Assembly: GCF_003001905.1 (NCBI RefSeq)
Contig: NZ_PVNE01000008.1
Location: 62,001 to 126,000 of the forward strand
Origin: Planifilum fimeticola
GTDB taxonomy: Bacteria; Bacillota; Bacilli; Thermoactinomycetales; DSM-44946
Direction of reading: 5' to 3'
Length of the DNA stretch: 64,000 nt
Position 1 is the stretch's first letter. Each line of letters starts with the position of its first letter. The notes beneath the pieces were generated by a model. The model ran no database searches and was not told the origin of the DNA. It saw only the letters and a list, made by a program, of their open reading frames with translations. Made by a program: the position numbers and the translations under genes. This document shows, in pieces, positions 1 through 9,297 of the stretch.

Positions 1-1
1 A

Positions 2-445
2 TCAGGATTCGCCCGCGAGAAGCCCCAGATGTCGGTAGGCTTCCTCCATCACGGGGAGGTTGTTGTCATACCCTTCCCCTTGCATGAGCCGCCAGGCTTC
101 CTCCGGAGGCAACCAGCGGGCCCCGCCGATTTCGGACAGGGCGGGATGAAGCGCCTCGGACGTCGCCTCCACCAGATAATAGTGCACTTCTTTTTCCACA
201 TCTCCGTGATCGGGGTGAAAATAGCGGTAATGAACCGATGTCAACGGGCGAAGAATTCGCCCGGAAACCCCCGTCTCTTCCCGGATTTCCCTCAGGGCGG
301 TCTCCTCGTTCGTTTCCCCCTTCTCCCTCTTTCCCTTGGGAAGCGTCCACCGGGAATACCTGTCCTCGATCAGAAGAATTTCCGTTCGGCCATTTTTCCG
401 GCGGAACACCACCCCGCCGGCCGATACTTCCTTCAATCCGTCCAC
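2..445 (-). CDS. NUDIX hydrolase
   Basis: This 147-residue protein is a NUDIX-superfamily hydrolase, which cleaves nucleoside-diphosphate-linked substrates with a divalent metal in the cytoplasm. The full Nudix box G-x5-E-x7-RE-x2-EE-x-G-V is visible at residues 38-60 (G38, E44, R52, E53, E56, E57, G59). The surrounding WTLPKGK segment resembles diadenosine-polyphosphate and 8-oxo-dGTP type members, but the substrate cannot be read from sequence. The start is a GTG at 445 with an AAAGG-like ribosome site just upstream. The stop is at the window edge and the frame is complete. It is probably transcribed alone, because the next leftward gene lies outside the window. Confidence 0.85.
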   Translation of the reverse strand: MDGLKEVSAGGVVFRRKNGRTEILLIEDRYSRWTLPKGKREKGETNEETALREIREETGVSGRILRPLTSVHYRYFHPDHGDVEKEVHYYLVEATSEALHPALSEIGGARWLPPEEAWRLMQGEGYDNNLPVMEEAYRHLGLLAGES

Positions 446-660
446 AACCTTTCCGCCCTGGTGTTTTAAGATCGGAATCGCTCCGCTTTCCCGGGCGATT
501 TTCTTCCGCTCCCGATCTTACGTCTGCAAATGCTCCTCTGTCCTGAACGCCGCGATTTTAGCATAACACAACGGAAATGTGGATGGCAGGACAAATCCTC
601 CGTCCGCGGGGGAAAATGCGGAAAAGCCCCCGACGGACAAACCGCATTTCCCGACTCCGT

Positions 661-819
661 TCAAGAGGGATCCGCCTCGTCCCATGACAGGGTGGTCACT
701 TCCGTATACTCGCCTTCCCGGATCTCTTCCTCGGACGCCCGCTGCTCCAGCTCTTCCCGGTCATCCATCCCCGGCGCGACGGTCGGCTCCTGATCGCGCT
801 TCCGTTTTCCCTGTTTCAT
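661..819 (-). CDS. small acidic hypothetical protein (52 aa)
   Basis: I do not recognise this 52-codon gene. It starts with ATG at 819, six bases after a strong GGAGG ribosome site, and ends with TGA at 661. The N-terminus is basic (MKQGKRKRDQ) and the remainder is very acidic, with runs such as DDREELEQRASEEE, and the C-terminus reads LSWDEADPS. There is no membrane segment or cysteine. The good ribosome site and strongly biased composition favour a real gene over chance. It lies on the same strand as the NUDIX gene downstream, with about 215 bases between them. Confidence 0.6.
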   Translation of the reverse strand: MKQGKRKRDQEPTVAPGMDDREELEQRASEEEIREGEYTEVTTLSWDEADPS

Positions 820-944
820 CGATTTCCCTCCTTCACCCCTTCACCGCCGAACCATCGGGATGCCGTTCGGCATCCCTCCGGTCCTGTCCGGTTTATTGGT
901 TTCTAGGGGTATCCTGCACGGGGGAGAGACCGTTCATACCGGAT

Positions 945-1490
945 TCAGTCCAACTCGATTCCCATCCAGTGAGCGTCGTAAAACCGACCGTCGATGCAAA
1001 ATTCCCTCGAGATGGTTCCCTCCACCTTGAAGCCGACCGAACGGTACAGGCGAATGGCCCGTTCGTTGTCCGTCCGGACCCGCAGGTTGATCTTCCGGAT
1101 CTTCCCGGTTTGCCGGGCCCATTGAAGCAAGGCTTGGAGCAACTGTCTTCCGATCGACATCCCCCAGTACTTTTTGCGGACGCTGATGCCGAATTCGCCG
1201 GCATGGGCATTGCGCTTCCGTTTCCCCGGCTGAAAATTAAGCATGCCGGCCATCTCTCCGTCCACCTCGGCGATCAAATACAAATGGGTGTCGGATCGGG
1301 CGCACTGTTCCAGCAATTGGCGCTGTTCGCCCACTGACGGGCGAAACTCTCCCGGTTCGAAAAGCAGGTAATCGGACTCGCCAAGGGTTTTCTGAACAAA
1401 GACAATCATTTCCTCCGCATCCTCCAAAACGGCCTCCCGAAGGACCAGCCTTCGCCCATCGGGCAAGGTTGACACCTGCTCAAACCCCAC
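945..1490 (-). CDS. GNAT family N-acetyltransferase (RimJ/RimL-like)
   Basis: This 181-residue protein is a GNAT acetyltransferase that would transfer an acetyl group from acetyl-CoA to an amine on an unknown substrate. The acetyl-CoA binding motif A is visible around residues 105-117 (RKKYWGMSIGRQL), followed by the C-terminal NERAIRLYRSVGF motif B. The length is normal for single-domain RimJ/RimL-like enzymes. It starts with GTG at 1490, immediately after the TGA stop of the upstream GNAT gene, with a GGAGGGAG ribosome site inside that gene's 3' end. The two genes are therefore probably translationally coupled, although their sequences are not close paralogues. Confidence 0.85.
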   Translation of the reverse strand: MGFEQVSTLPDGRRLVLREAVLEDAEEMIVFVQKTLGESDYLLFEPGEFRPSVGEQRQLLEQCARSDTHLYLIAEVDGEMAGMLNFQPGKRKRNAHAGEFGISVRKKYWGMSIGRQLLQALLQWARQTGKIRKINLRVRTDNERAIRLYRSVGFKVEGTISREFCIDGRFYDAHWMGIELD

Positions 1491-1940
1491 TCATTTCACT
1501 CCCTCCTCCTTCCCCTCAGGGGAAAGCCGCTTTCTGAACACCCAGCTGTTTCTCGTATAACCCATCTTCTCCTCGTAGAAACGGTGGGCCTCCTTCCGCC
1601 GGACCCCCGAGGTCAGCTCCACCAGACGACAGCCCTGGGCCCGGGCGAAGTCCTCCAGGTATCGGAGAAGCTTGGCCCCGTATCCCTTGGACCGCTCTTC
1701 CTCCTTCGTGACCAGGTCGTAAATGAAAAGATGCCGGCCATTGTACAGATTGACCATCACCGCCACGCCGGCCAGGGCCAGCATCCGACCGCTTTCCTCC
1801 AGGGCGAACAGCCGGTAACCCCGCGGGCGCATCTCCTCCAGCAGGGACAGATAGGTGTCCAGATCCAGATGGGTCCGCAGTTCCTTCAAGAGCGGAAAGG
1901 CTTCAACCCACTCTTCCCTTCGGGTCAATTCACGAATCAT
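1491..1940 (-). CDS. GNAT family N-acetyltransferase
   Basis: This is a second GNAT acetyltransferase of 149 residues, with motif A at residues 83-92 (RSKGYGAKLL) and the typical C-terminal HRFYEEKMGYTRNS. I place the start at the ATG at 1940 because it begins at the family's normal N-terminus (MIRELTRREEW) and is preceded by AAAGGAGAG. The frame is open for about 100 bases further upstream, but that extension has no family character. The stop abuts the start of the following GNAT gene. The substrate is unknown. Confidence 0.85.
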   Translation of the reverse strand: MIRELTRREEWVEAFPLLKELRTHLDLDTYLSLLEEMRPRGYRLFALEESGRMLALAGVAVMVNLYNGRHLFIYDLVTKEEERSKGYGAKLLRYLEDFARAQGCRLVELTSGVRRKEAHRFYEEKMGYTRNSWVFRKRLSPEGKEEGVK

Positions 1941-2121
1941 TGGGCATCTCTCCTTTGTACGGAATCGCATTTGACGCCGGTCACATGCGGCCACGGGCCC
2001 ATTATAGCGAAAAAGCGGCGAAATGGTTGCAGCCGGTTTCAAGCATCCGTCACAAGCGGGTCAACCGGCACCGTCATTCGGCATCCATCCCCCAAAAGCG
2101 CAGACCGGAAAAGGGGCAAGA

Positions 2122-2159
2122 TAAAAAAAGCGATCCTTTCGGATATCCTTTCGGATCGC
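2122..2159 (-). terminator. intrinsic terminator after mtaB
   Basis: On the minus strand a GCGATCC/GGATCGC stem (2130-2136 with 2153-2159) is followed directly by a run of seven T residues. It lies about 120 bases downstream of the mtaB stop and should end the heat-shock/methyltransferase transcript. The remaining 1941-2277 interval holds no gene that I can support. Confidence 0.85.
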
Positions 2160-2277
2160 CGTGACGGCTGACAAAGCCCAAAATCCGGCAGCAGGAAGAG
2201 GTTCCGCCGCCTCCAAGCGTTAAGACGCCTCCCCTCGATCCTTTGTCGCCGGACCGGGCGATTTCCCGGATCGCTCT

Positions 2278-3621
2278 TCAAACGGCCTCGGTCCGGGGGG
2301 CGTCATCCAGGACGCGGACGAAGGTGCCGCGGCAAACCTCCGGGCCGGGTTCGTCCAGGCGGACGCGGCACACCTTGCCCACCAACTGCTCATTGCCGGG
2401 GAAGACCAGCTGCAGGTAATTGTCGGAGTAACCCACATACAGACCGCTTCCCGGTTCTTCCTTGTAGGGTCGTTCCGGAATCACGTCCAACACGTCGCCG
2501 ACAAACCGGCGGGCGTATTCCAGGGAAAGGCGTTCGGAAAGCCGGATCAGCCTTTTGACCCGCTCCTGCTTCACCGGTTCGGGTACCTGGTTTTCCATCC
2601 GGGCGGCGGGGGTTCCCGTCCGTTTGGAATAGGGGAACACGTGCAGTTCGGCAAACCGGAGCTCCTCGATCAACCGGTAGGTGTTCTCGAACTGCTCGTC
2701 GGTCTCGCCCGGGAAGCCGACAATCACGTCGGTGGTGATGGCCACCTGCGGCATCGCTTCGCGGATCCGCTCGATTTTCTTCCGGTATTCGTCCACCGTA
2801 TATTTGCGCCGCATCCGCTTCAGCACCTCATCGTCCCCCGCCTGCAGGGGAATGTGCAGATGGCGGCACATTTTGTCCGACGCATTCAACACTTCCAGGA
2901 TCCGCTCGTCGATCTGGCTCGCCTCGATGGAACTGATCCGGATCCGCTTCAGCCCGTCGATCTTGTCCAGATCCCACAGCAGATCGGCGAGGCTGTAGTC
3001 TTCCAGGTCTTCGCCGTAACCGCCGGTGTGGATTCCGGTCAGGACGATCTCCTTGTATCCGGCCTCCACCAGCTGGCGCGCCTGTTTCAACACGTTTTCC
3101 GGCTTGCGGCTCCTGAGAAGCCCCCGGGCCCAGGGAATGATGCAGAAGGTGCAGAAATTGTTGCAGCCTTCCTGGATCTTGAGGGACGCCCTCGTCCGGT
3201 CGGAAAAGGCGGGAACGTCCAACTCCTCGAACTCCCGCGTTTTCATGATGTTTTTCACCGCATTGATCGGCTGCCGTTCCCGCTGGTACTGTTCCACGTA
3301 TTCCAGCAGACGTTCCCGACCCTGGGTGCCCAAGACGATATCGACCCCGGGGATGGCCATCACTTCCGCCGGCGAGGTCTGGGCATAACATCCGGTGACG
3401 ACGATGACGGCGTCCGGATTGCGGCGGATCGCCCGGCGGATCACCTGGCGGCTCTTTTTGTCTCCGGTATTGGTCACCGTGCAGGTATTGATCACGTAAA
3501 CATCCGCTTTCCTGTCGAAATCCACCCGCTGATAACCGGCCCGCTTGAACAACTGCCAAATGGCTTCCGTCTCGTATGCGTTCACCTTGCAGCCCAAGGT
3601 GTGAAAAGCCACCGTGTTCAC
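2278..3621 (-). CDS. mtaB: tRNA (t6A37) methylthiotransferase MtaB
   Basis: MtaB is a radical-SAM methylthiotransferase that converts N6-threonylcarbamoyl-adenosine 37 of ANN-decoding tRNAs to its 2-methylthio form. The N-terminal MTTase domain has the three expected cysteines C11, C47 and C78. The radical SAM motif C153-x3-C157-x2-C160 follows, and a TRAM-like region lies at the C-terminus. The length of 447 residues is normal. The start is a GTG at 3621 that overlaps the rsmE stop in a GTGA junction, so translation is probably coupled. It is the last gene of the dnaJ-prmA-rsmE-mtaB run, the same order as yqeT-yqeU-yqeV in B. subtilis. Confidence 0.95.
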   Translation of the reverse strand: MNTVAFHTLGCKVNAYETEAIWQLFKRAGYQRVDFDRKADVYVINTCTVTNTGDKKSRQVIRRAIRRNPDAVIVVTGCYAQTSPAEVMAIPGVDIVLGTQGRERLLEYVEQYQRERQPINAVKNIMKTREFEELDVPAFSDRTRASLKIQEGCNNFCTFCIIPWARGLLRSRKPENVLKQARQLVEAGYKEIVLTGIHTGGYGEDLEDYSLADLLWDLDKIDGLKRIRISSIEASQIDERILEVLNASDKMCRHLHIPLQAGDDEVLKRMRRKYTVDEYRKKIERIREAMPQVAITTDVIVGFPGETDEQFENTYRLIEELRFAELHVFPYSKRTGTPAARMENQVPEPVKQERVKRLIRLSERLSLEYARRFVGDVLDVIPERPYKEEPGSGLYVGYSDNYLQLVFPGNEQLVGKVCRVRLDEPGPEVCRGTFVRVLDDAPRTEAV

Positions 3622-4364
3622 AGGGTTTCACCTCCCATTTCACCGTTTGCAAACATCGCGCAGGCGAGCATCGCCACCGCCGCCGTCTCCGTCCGCAGGA
3701 TCCGCGATCCCAGACTGACGGGGACCGCCCCGGCTTCCCGGGCCTGGCGGACTTCCTCCTCCTCCCATCCCCCCTCCGGTCCGACAATCAGGAGGAGGCG
3801 GGAGAAGCTTTTCCTCGCCAGGGCGGCGGACAAGGGCTCACCGCCGCCCTCGTAGGCGATGAGCGCCAACTCCGCCCTCGCGATCGCCTCGAGCAACCCG
3901 TTCCAGTCGGTCACCGGGGAAACCGTGGGAATGCGCCCGCGGTGGGATTGCTCCGCCGCCTCCTTGAGGATCCGCTTCCAACGGACCCGGCGCTTTTCGG
4001 CCTTGACCCGGTCCCATTTCACCACGGTTCGACGGGAGGTGAAGGGCAAGAAGGAGGTGGCTCCCAGCTCCGTTCCCTTCTGCAACACCAACTCCCATTT
4101 GTCACCCTTGGGCAGGGACTGGGCCAAAGTGACCTGCAGGCCGGGCTCTCCCGCCGACGGCTCCCGCCGAAGGATGCGACAGGTCACCTCATTCCCGGTT
4201 CCTTCCATCAATTCGCCGATGTAATCCGTACCCTCACCGTCGCAGGCGATCAGCTGATCGCCGGGACGAAAGCGCATGACGCGCCGAATGTGATGCACAT
4301 CGTCTCCTCGTATGACGAACTGCTCCCCTTCGACCTGCTCCGGAGAAATGAAGTAACGCTGCAT
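3618..4364 (-). CDS. rsmE: 16S rRNA (uracil-1498-N3)-methyltransferase RsmE
   Basis: RsmE methylates N3 of U1498 in 16S rRNA. The 248-residue protein has the N-terminal PUA-like region (MQRYFISPEQ) and the C-terminal SPOUT knot with the LLIVGPEGGW segment that binds AdoMet. I chose the ATG at 4364, preceded by GGAAGGAG, because it matches the usual RsmE N-terminus. An upstream extension is open but overlaps prmA and is unlike the family. The gene follows prmA with a 64-base gap and overlaps mtaB by four bases. Confidence 0.93.
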   Translation of the reverse strand: MQRYFISPEQVEGEQFVIRGDDVHHIRRVMRFRPGDQLIACDGEGTDYIGELMEGTGNEVTCRILRREPSAGEPGLQVTLAQSLPKGDKWELVLQKGTELGATSFLPFTSRRTVVKWDRVKAEKRRVRWKRILKEAAEQSHRGRIPTVSPVTDWNGLLEAIARAELALIAYEGGGEPLSAALARKSFSRLLLIVGPEGGWEEEEVRQAREAGAVPVSLGSRILRTETAAVAMLACAMFANGEMGGETL

Positions 4365-4428
4365 CCCCGTGCTCCTTCCACAACAATCGGACCGGTCGGA
4401 TCGACTTTCATGCTGAACGTATATTTTA

Positions 4429-5361
4429 TCACCTTTTTGCCACCAGCGCCACCCAGTCCCCCTCGCCAATCGTTTCCACCGTCTCCAAACCTGCATCCTC
4501 CAGGGCTTTTTGCACACTTCGAACCTGGTCGGAAACGATTCCCGAGGCGATCAGGCGGCCGCCCGGTCGGAGAACCCGGCGAAGGTCCCGGGCAAGGCGC
4601 AGAATGATGGGAGCCAACAGATTGGCCAGGATCAGGTCTCCCTCTTCCGTCACCCCTGTCAGCAAATCCCCCGTCCGGACGACAACGAGATCTTGTACGC
4701 CGTTCAGGATGGCGTTTTCCCGGGTCTTCCGGACGGCCACCTCATCCAGGTCCACGGCCAAAACGGATCCGGCCCCCAGTTTGGCGGCGGCGATGCTCAG
4801 AATGCCGCTGCCGCAACCGACATCGATCACCCGATCGCCTGGGTGCAGGTGTTTTTCCAGGAGGCGGAGGCACATTTGCGTGGTGGCATGGGTCCCCGTG
4901 CCGAAGGCCATCCCCGGATCCAGGCGGATGACCGTCTCGCCTTCCCCGGAATCCGCCTTCTCCCACACGGGGCATACGGTCAGACGCTCCGTCACGCGGA
5001 CGGGCTTATAATACTTTTTCCAGGCGCTCTCCCAGGACTCCTCCGCGACGATCCGGCAGGACACGTCCGCCGGTCCCGGGTCCAGACCCCAGTCCGGAAG
5101 CTTGGCCAGCCGATCCCGGATGCGTCCCGCCAGCATTCCCTCCGGTGTCGACTCGGGAAAATAACCTCTCACCACCACTCCCTCTTCCGGATAATCCCGC
5201 CGGTCCAGTTCGACGATTTCACCGAAGGGACTGTCCCAGGAGCGGGAGAATACTTCCGGATCATCGATCACGGTTCCTCCGGCCCCCAATTCCATGAGGA
5301 TGGAACTGACCGCCTCCACCGCTTCCGAACTCGTATGGACGCGTATCTCCAGCCAATTCAC
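4429..5361 (-). CDS. prmA: ribosomal protein L11 methyltransferase PrmA
   Basis: PrmA trimethylates lysines and the N-terminus of ribosomal protein L11. The C-terminal Rossmann methyltransferase fold carries the AdoMet-binding motif VIDVGCGSG, the preceding GMAFGTGTHATT loop and the catalytic-site motif ILANLLAPI. I place the start at the GTG at 5361 (MNWLEIRVHT), with a GGGGGG ribosome site about seven bases upstream; this matches family N-termini better than the TTG at 5376. The protein is 310 residues. It follows dnaJ by about 90 bases and is part of the conserved chaperone-methyltransferase block. Confidence 0.93.
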   Translation of the reverse strand: MNWLEIRVHTSSEAVEAVSSILMELGAGGTVIDDPEVFSRSWDSPFGEIVELDRRDYPEEGVVVRGYFPESTPEGMLAGRIRDRLAKLPDWGLDPGPADVSCRIVAEESWESAWKKYYKPVRVTERLTVCPVWEKADSGEGETVIRLDPGMAFGTGTHATTQMCLRLLEKHLHPGDRVIDVGCGSGILSIAAAKLGAGSVLAVDLDEVAVRKTRENAILNGVQDLVVVRTGDLLTGVTEEGDLILANLLAPIILRLARDLRRVLRPGGRLIASGIVSDQVRSVQKALEDAGLETVETIGEGDWVALVAKR

Positions 5362-5447
5362 ACCGACACCCCCCAAGAAAAACGCGGGCCCGACGCCCGC
5401 GAAGACAATGGGTGATCCATTTCCCCAGCGATTCTTCCTTCAAAGGT

Positions 5448-6581
5448 TCATTCTCCCATAAAGGCCTTCTTCATCTTGTTGAAAAAGGTTTCCTCGGACT
5501 GTTCCCGGATGTAATCCCCGCTCAACCGGCCGAACTCCCGCAAAACTTCTTTTTGCTTCTCGGTGAGACGGGTGGGGGTCACCACGCGCACCTTGACGCG
5601 CTGATCCCCTTGGCCGTAACCCCGAAGTCGGGGAACCCCCTTCCCCCGCAGGCGGAACTCGGTTCCCGTCTGCGTACCGGCCGGGATTTTCAATTTCGCC
5701 CGCCCGTCGAGGGTGGGAACCACCACTTCATCGCCAAGGGCGGCCTGCACGAAGGTGATCGGCAGGACACAGACGATGTCGTCCCCATCCCGTCTGAACA
5801 GTTCATGGGGCTTCACGCGGATGTGAATGTACAAGTCGCCCGGAGGTCCCCCGTTGATTCCCGGTTCGCCCTCTCCGCTGACGCGCAGTTGGGCGCCGTC
5901 GTGAATCCCGGGGGGAATCTTGATGTGTATCTTCTTCCGGTGTTTCTGCTTACCCGATCCTCCGCAGGTGGAGCATTTCTCCCGGATAATCCGCCCCTGA
6001 CCGCCGCACTGCTGACAGATCCGCCGGTTCACAATGCGGCCGAAGGGCGTGTTTTGCACGGTCTCCGCCTGACCGGTTCCGCGACACAGCGGACAGCGCT
6101 CCGGCTGCGTGCCGGGTTTGGCCCCGCTGCCTCCACAGGTGGAACAGGTTTCGGTCCGGGGGACGAAGATGTCCGTTTCCTTTCCAAAAACGGCATCCTT
6201 GAACTCCACTTCCATGTGAAATTCCAGATCGGCACCTTGTCGTGGGGCGTGAGGGTTTCGCCGTCCCCCGCCGAAAAACATGTCGAAGATATCGCCGAAG
6301 CTGAAATCGGCACCCGCTCCGCCGAATCCGCCAAAACCGCTACCCGACCCGGCAGCCGCACCGGGATCCGCGTGGCCGAAACGATCGTAATTGGATCTTT
6401 TTTGCGGATCGCTGAGGACCTCGTAGGCTTCCTTCACCTCTTTAAACTTTTCCTCGGCGTCCGGCTCCTTGTTCACGTCCGGGTGGTATTTGCGGGCCAG
6501 CCTTCGGTACGCCTTGCGGATCTCTTCAGCGGAAGCAGTCTGACTCACACCCAGCACTTCGTAATAGTCGCGTTTGCTCAC
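5448..6581 (-). CDS. dnaJ: chaperone protein DnaJ (Hsp40)
   Basis: DnaJ delivers unfolded clients to DnaK and stimulates its ATPase. The J domain occupies roughly residues 1-70 with HPD at 33-35. It is followed by a Gly/Phe-rich linker, four CxxCxGxG zinc repeats ([32 protein letters not shown]) and the C-terminal peptide-binding domain, so it is a full-length type I protein of 377 residues. The start is a GTG at 6581 with an AGGAGGTGA ribosome site. A strong terminator lies between dnaK and dnaJ, so dnaJ may depend on readthrough or on a separate promoter. Confidence 0.97.
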   Translation of the reverse strand: MSKRDYYEVLGVSQTASAEEIRKAYRRLARKYHPDVNKEPDAEEKFKEVKEAYEVLSDPQKRSNYDRFGHADPGAAAGSGSGFGGFGGAGADFSFGDIFDMFFGGGRRNPHAPRQGADLEFHMEVEFKDAVFGKETDIFVPRTETCSTCGGSGAKPGTQPERCPLCRGTGQAETVQNTPFGRIVNRRICQQCGGQGRIIREKCSTCGGSGKQKHRKKIHIKIPPGIHDGAQLRVSGEGEPGINGGPPGDLYIHIRVKPHELFRRDGDDIVCVLPITFVQAALGDEVVVPTLDGRAKLKIPAGTQTGTEFRLRGKGVPRLRGYGQGDQRVKVRVVTPTRLTEKQKEVLREFGRLSGDYIREQSEETFFNKMKKAFMGE

Positions 6582-6738
6582 CGGGTCACCTCCTTCTCAT
6601 GCAGGCCGATGCCCCTCGGGGCTCAATGTGGGCCGAAGGGGAGGCACCGCTTCGCCTGCGCTTAGATGGCAGGACTGATACGGCACGCTCCCTCTGCTGT
6701 TCATGTATTCACCCTCCATCCCTAGGGTGATCCGATAT

Positions 6739-6772
6739 GAAAAAGGCAAAGCCGGAAAGCCTTTCCGGCTTT
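6739..6772 (-). terminator. intrinsic terminator between dnaK and dnaJ
   Basis: A perfect 12-base inverted repeat (6748-6759 with 6761-6772) is followed on the minus strand by GCCTTTTTC. It lies 18 bases past the dnaK stop. It would separate dnaK from dnaJ or reduce expression of dnaJ and the distal genes. Confidence 0.8.
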
Positions 6773-6790
6773 GTCGGGGAAAAGGAAAAG

Positions 6791-8638
6791 TCACTTCTCG
6801 TCTTCTTTTTTGTCATCTACCACTTCATATTCGGCATCCACGACGTTATCCTTTTCCTCCTTGGAATCAGCTTCGGCCTCCGATCCGGCCGTCTGGGCCT
6901 GCTGGGCCTGCTGCTGATACATCTTCACCGCCAGTTGCTGCACCGTCTGTTCCAGCTCATCCGAAGCCTTTTTGATCTCCTCGACGTCATTGCCCTCAAG
7001 GGCTTTTTTCACCTTCTCCTTGGCTTCGTTCACCTTGTCTTTATCCGCCTGCTCCACTTTGTCGCCCAGATCCTGAAGGGTTTTGTCCGCGGTGAACATC
7101 AGCTGATCCGCCCGGTTACGGACCTCCGCCTCTTCTTTCTTTTTGCGGTCCTCCTCGGCGTGCTCCTCGGCTTCCTTGATCATGCGCTGGATCTCTTCCT
7201 CGGACAGGCCGCTGGAAGACTGGATGGTGATCGCCTGGCTCTTGCCCGTCGCCTTATCCTTGGCCGACACATTGACGATCCCGTTGGCGTCGATCTTGAA
7301 GGTCACCTCGATTTGGGGAACGCCGCGGGGAGCCGGTGGAATGCCGTGCAGGTGGAACCGGCCGAGGGATTTGTTGTCTTTGGCCATCGGCCGCTCGCCC
7401 TGCAGGACGTGAATCTCCACCACCGTCTGGTTGTCCGCCGCCGTGGAGAACATCTGCGTTTTTTCGGTGGGAATGGTGGTGTTCCGTTCAATCAGCTTGG
7501 TAAACACCCCGCCGAGGGTCTCGATTCCCAGGGAAAGGGGAGTGACGTCGAGCAAGACCACATCCTTCACTTCACCGGAGAGAACCCCGGCCTGAATGGC
7601 CGCACCCATGGCCACCACTTCATCGGGATTGACCCCTTTGCTCGGTTCCTTGCCGATCAGATTTTTGATCGCTTCCTGAACCGCGGGAATCCGGGTCGAA
7701 CCGCCGACGAGGATCACCTTGTCGATCTGGCTCGGTTCCAATCCCGCATCCCTCAAGGCCTGGCGGGTCGGTTCCATCGTCTTTTCCACCAGGTGGGCGG
7801 TCAGTTCGTTGAATTTGGCCCGGGTCAGGGTCACTTCCAGGTGTTTCGGACCGGTCTCGTCGGCAGAGAGGAAAGGAAGGGAGATGGTGGTGCTCAACAC
7901 GCCGGACAGGTCCTTTTTCGCCTTCTCCGCCGCGTCTTTGAGCCGCTGCATCGCCATCTTGTCGCCGGTGAGGTCGATGCCGTGTTCCTTTTTGAACTCC
8001 TCCACCAGGTAATCGATGATCGCCTGGTCGAAATCGTCCCCGCCCAGCTTGTTGTTTCCGCTGGTGGCCTTCACTTCAAACAGGCCGTCCCCGAGCTCCA
8101 GAATGGACACGTCAAAGGTCCCGCCGCCCAGGTCGAACACCAGGATGGTCTGGTCGTCCGCCTTATCCAGCCCATAGGCGAGGGCTGCAGCGGTGGGCTC
8201 GTTGATGATCCGAAGCACTTCCAGTCCGGCGATCCGGCCGGCGTCTTTGGTCGCCTGCCGCTGGCTGTCGTTGAAGTAGGCGGGGACCGTAATCACCGCC
8301 TGGGTCACCTTTTCACCCAGGTATGCTTCGGCGTCCGCCTTCAGCTTCTGCAGAATCATGGCGGAAATTTCCTGGGGCGTGTAATCTTTGCCGTCGATTT
8401 TCACTTTATGGTCGCTACCCATGTGCCGCTTGATCGAAATGATCGTCTTTTCCGGGTTGGTGATGGCCTGCCGCTTGGCCGCTTCTCCGACGAGGCGCTC
8501 ACCGTTTTTCGAAAAACCAACGACGGAGGGAGTGGTGCGACCCCCCTCCGCATTGGGAATGACGACGGCTTCATCCCCTTCCATGAAAGCGACACATGAG
8601 TTGGTGGTTCCCAAATCGATTCCGATCACTTTGCCCAT
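6791..8638 (-). CDS. dnaK: chaperone protein DnaK (Hsp70)
   Basis: DnaK is the cytoplasmic Hsp70. The 615-residue protein begins with the signature [12 protein letters not shown], has the second phosphate motif [12 protein letters not shown] type ([13 protein letters not shown]) and [13 protein letters not shown], and then the substrate-binding domain and an acidic Lys/Glu-rich tail. The length is typical of Gram-positive DnaK, which lacks an insertion found in proteobacterial homologues. The start is the ATG at 8638, 41 bases after grpE. It is expected to be HrcA-controlled from the CIRCE promoter upstream of hrcA. Confidence 0.98.
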   Translation of the reverse strand: MGKVIGIDLGTTNSCVAFMEGDEAVVIPNAEGGRTTPSVVGFSKNGERLVGEAAKRQAITNPEKTIISIKRHMGSDHKVKIDGKDYTPQEISAMILQKLKADAEAYLGEKVTQAVITVPAYFNDSQRQATKDAGRIAGLEVLRIINEPTAAALAYGLDKADDQTILVFDLGGGTFDVSILELGDGLFEVKATSGNNKLGGDDFDQAIIDYLVEEFKKEHGIDLTGDKMAMQRLKDAAEKAKKDLSGVLSTTISLPFLSADETGPKHLEVTLTRAKFNELTAHLVEKTMEPTRQALRDAGLEPSQIDKVILVGGSTRIPAVQEAIKNLIGKEPSKGVNPDEVVAMGAAIQAGVLSGEVKDVVLLDVTPLSLGIETLGGVFTKLIERNTTIPTEKTQMFSTAADNQTVVEIHVLQGERPMAKDNKSLGRFHLHGIPPAPRGVPQIEVTFKIDANGIVNVSAKDKATGKSQAITIQSSSGLSEEEIQRMIKEAEEHAEEDRKKKEEAEVRNRADQLMFTADKTLQDLGDKVEQADKDKVNEAKEKVKKALEGNDVEEIKKASDELEQTVQQLAVKMYQQQAQQAQTAGSEAEADSKEEKDNVVDAEYEVVDDKKEDEK

Positions 8639-8679
8639 CGAAGAATACCCCCTTTTGCCGGAGATGCTGTTTCTGTTTC

Positions 8680-9285
8680 TTATTTGGACACTTTCACCAT
8701 CGTGGGCCGGAGGACGCGGTCCTTGAACCGGTACCCCCGCTGAAGCTCTTCCACCACTGTGCCGGGTTCGTATTTGTCACTCTCCGTCTGCATGACGGCA
8801 TTGTGCAAATGGGGATCAAAGGGCTTGCCCACCGCCTCGATCGGGGACAACCCCGCATCGGACAGCACCTGCAAAAGCTGGCGGTAAACCATTTCCACGC
8901 CCTGATAGAAGGCTTCCCCGCTCGAATCCCGTCCTGCGGCCAAAGCCCGCTCCATATTGTCCAACACCGGCAGGAGCGCCTCCGCCAAGTTGGCCGCTCC
9001 GTAACGGGCCGTATCCTCCAGCTCCTTTCGAGCTCGCCGGCGGTAGTTTTCCAAATCGGCCCGCGCTCGGAGGAACATCTCGTAATGCTCCTCTGACTGC
9101 CGCTTCCACTTCTCCAGTTCTTTCTCCAGCTGCTCGTAGGGATCCTCCTGTTTTGGGGATTCCTCCGCCACGTCCCCATCAACGCTTTCCGGATTCGGCT
9201 GACGCTCCGCCTTTTCTCCCTGCGTCACAGGCCGAGAAGCTTCCACCGCCTCCTCGGATGCCAGTTCATCCTTTCCTTCGTTCAC
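8680..9285 (-). CDS. grpE: nucleotide exchange factor GrpE
   Basis: GrpE releases ADP from DnaK. The protein has a low-complexity acidic N-terminus, a long coiled coil (roughly [19 protein letters not shown] onward) and the C-terminal beta domain with HNAVMQTES and [14 protein letters not shown]-like motifs. I place the start at the GTG at 9285 (201 residues) because GGAGGTG lies six bases upstream; the GTG at 9294 is itself part of that ribosome site. The ribosome site overlaps the TAG stop of the chaperonin gene, so the two genes are tightly linked. Confidence 0.95.
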   Translation of the reverse strand: MNEGKDELASEEAVEASRPVTQGEKAERQPNPESVDGDVAEESPKQEDPYEQLEKELEKWKRQSEEHYEMFLRARADLENYRRRARKELEDTARYGAANLAEALLPVLDNMERALAAGRDSSGEAFYQGVEMVYRQLLQVLSDAGLSPIEAVGKPFDPHLHNAVMQTESDKYEPGTVVEELQRGYRFKDRVLRPTMVKVSK

Positions 9286-9297
9286 GCCGGTCACCTC

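Noticed and set aside
945-1940. Tandem GNAT genes as a recent duplication
   Set aside because: The two proteins differ throughout apart from the shared fold motifs, so a recent duplication is not supported.
6737-8599. A 620-codon plus-strand open frame opposite dnaK
   Set aside because: It mirrors dnaK codon for codon. Long antisense frames are expected opposite GC-rich genes, and the translation has no family resemblance and an unnatural His/Arg/Gly-rich composition.
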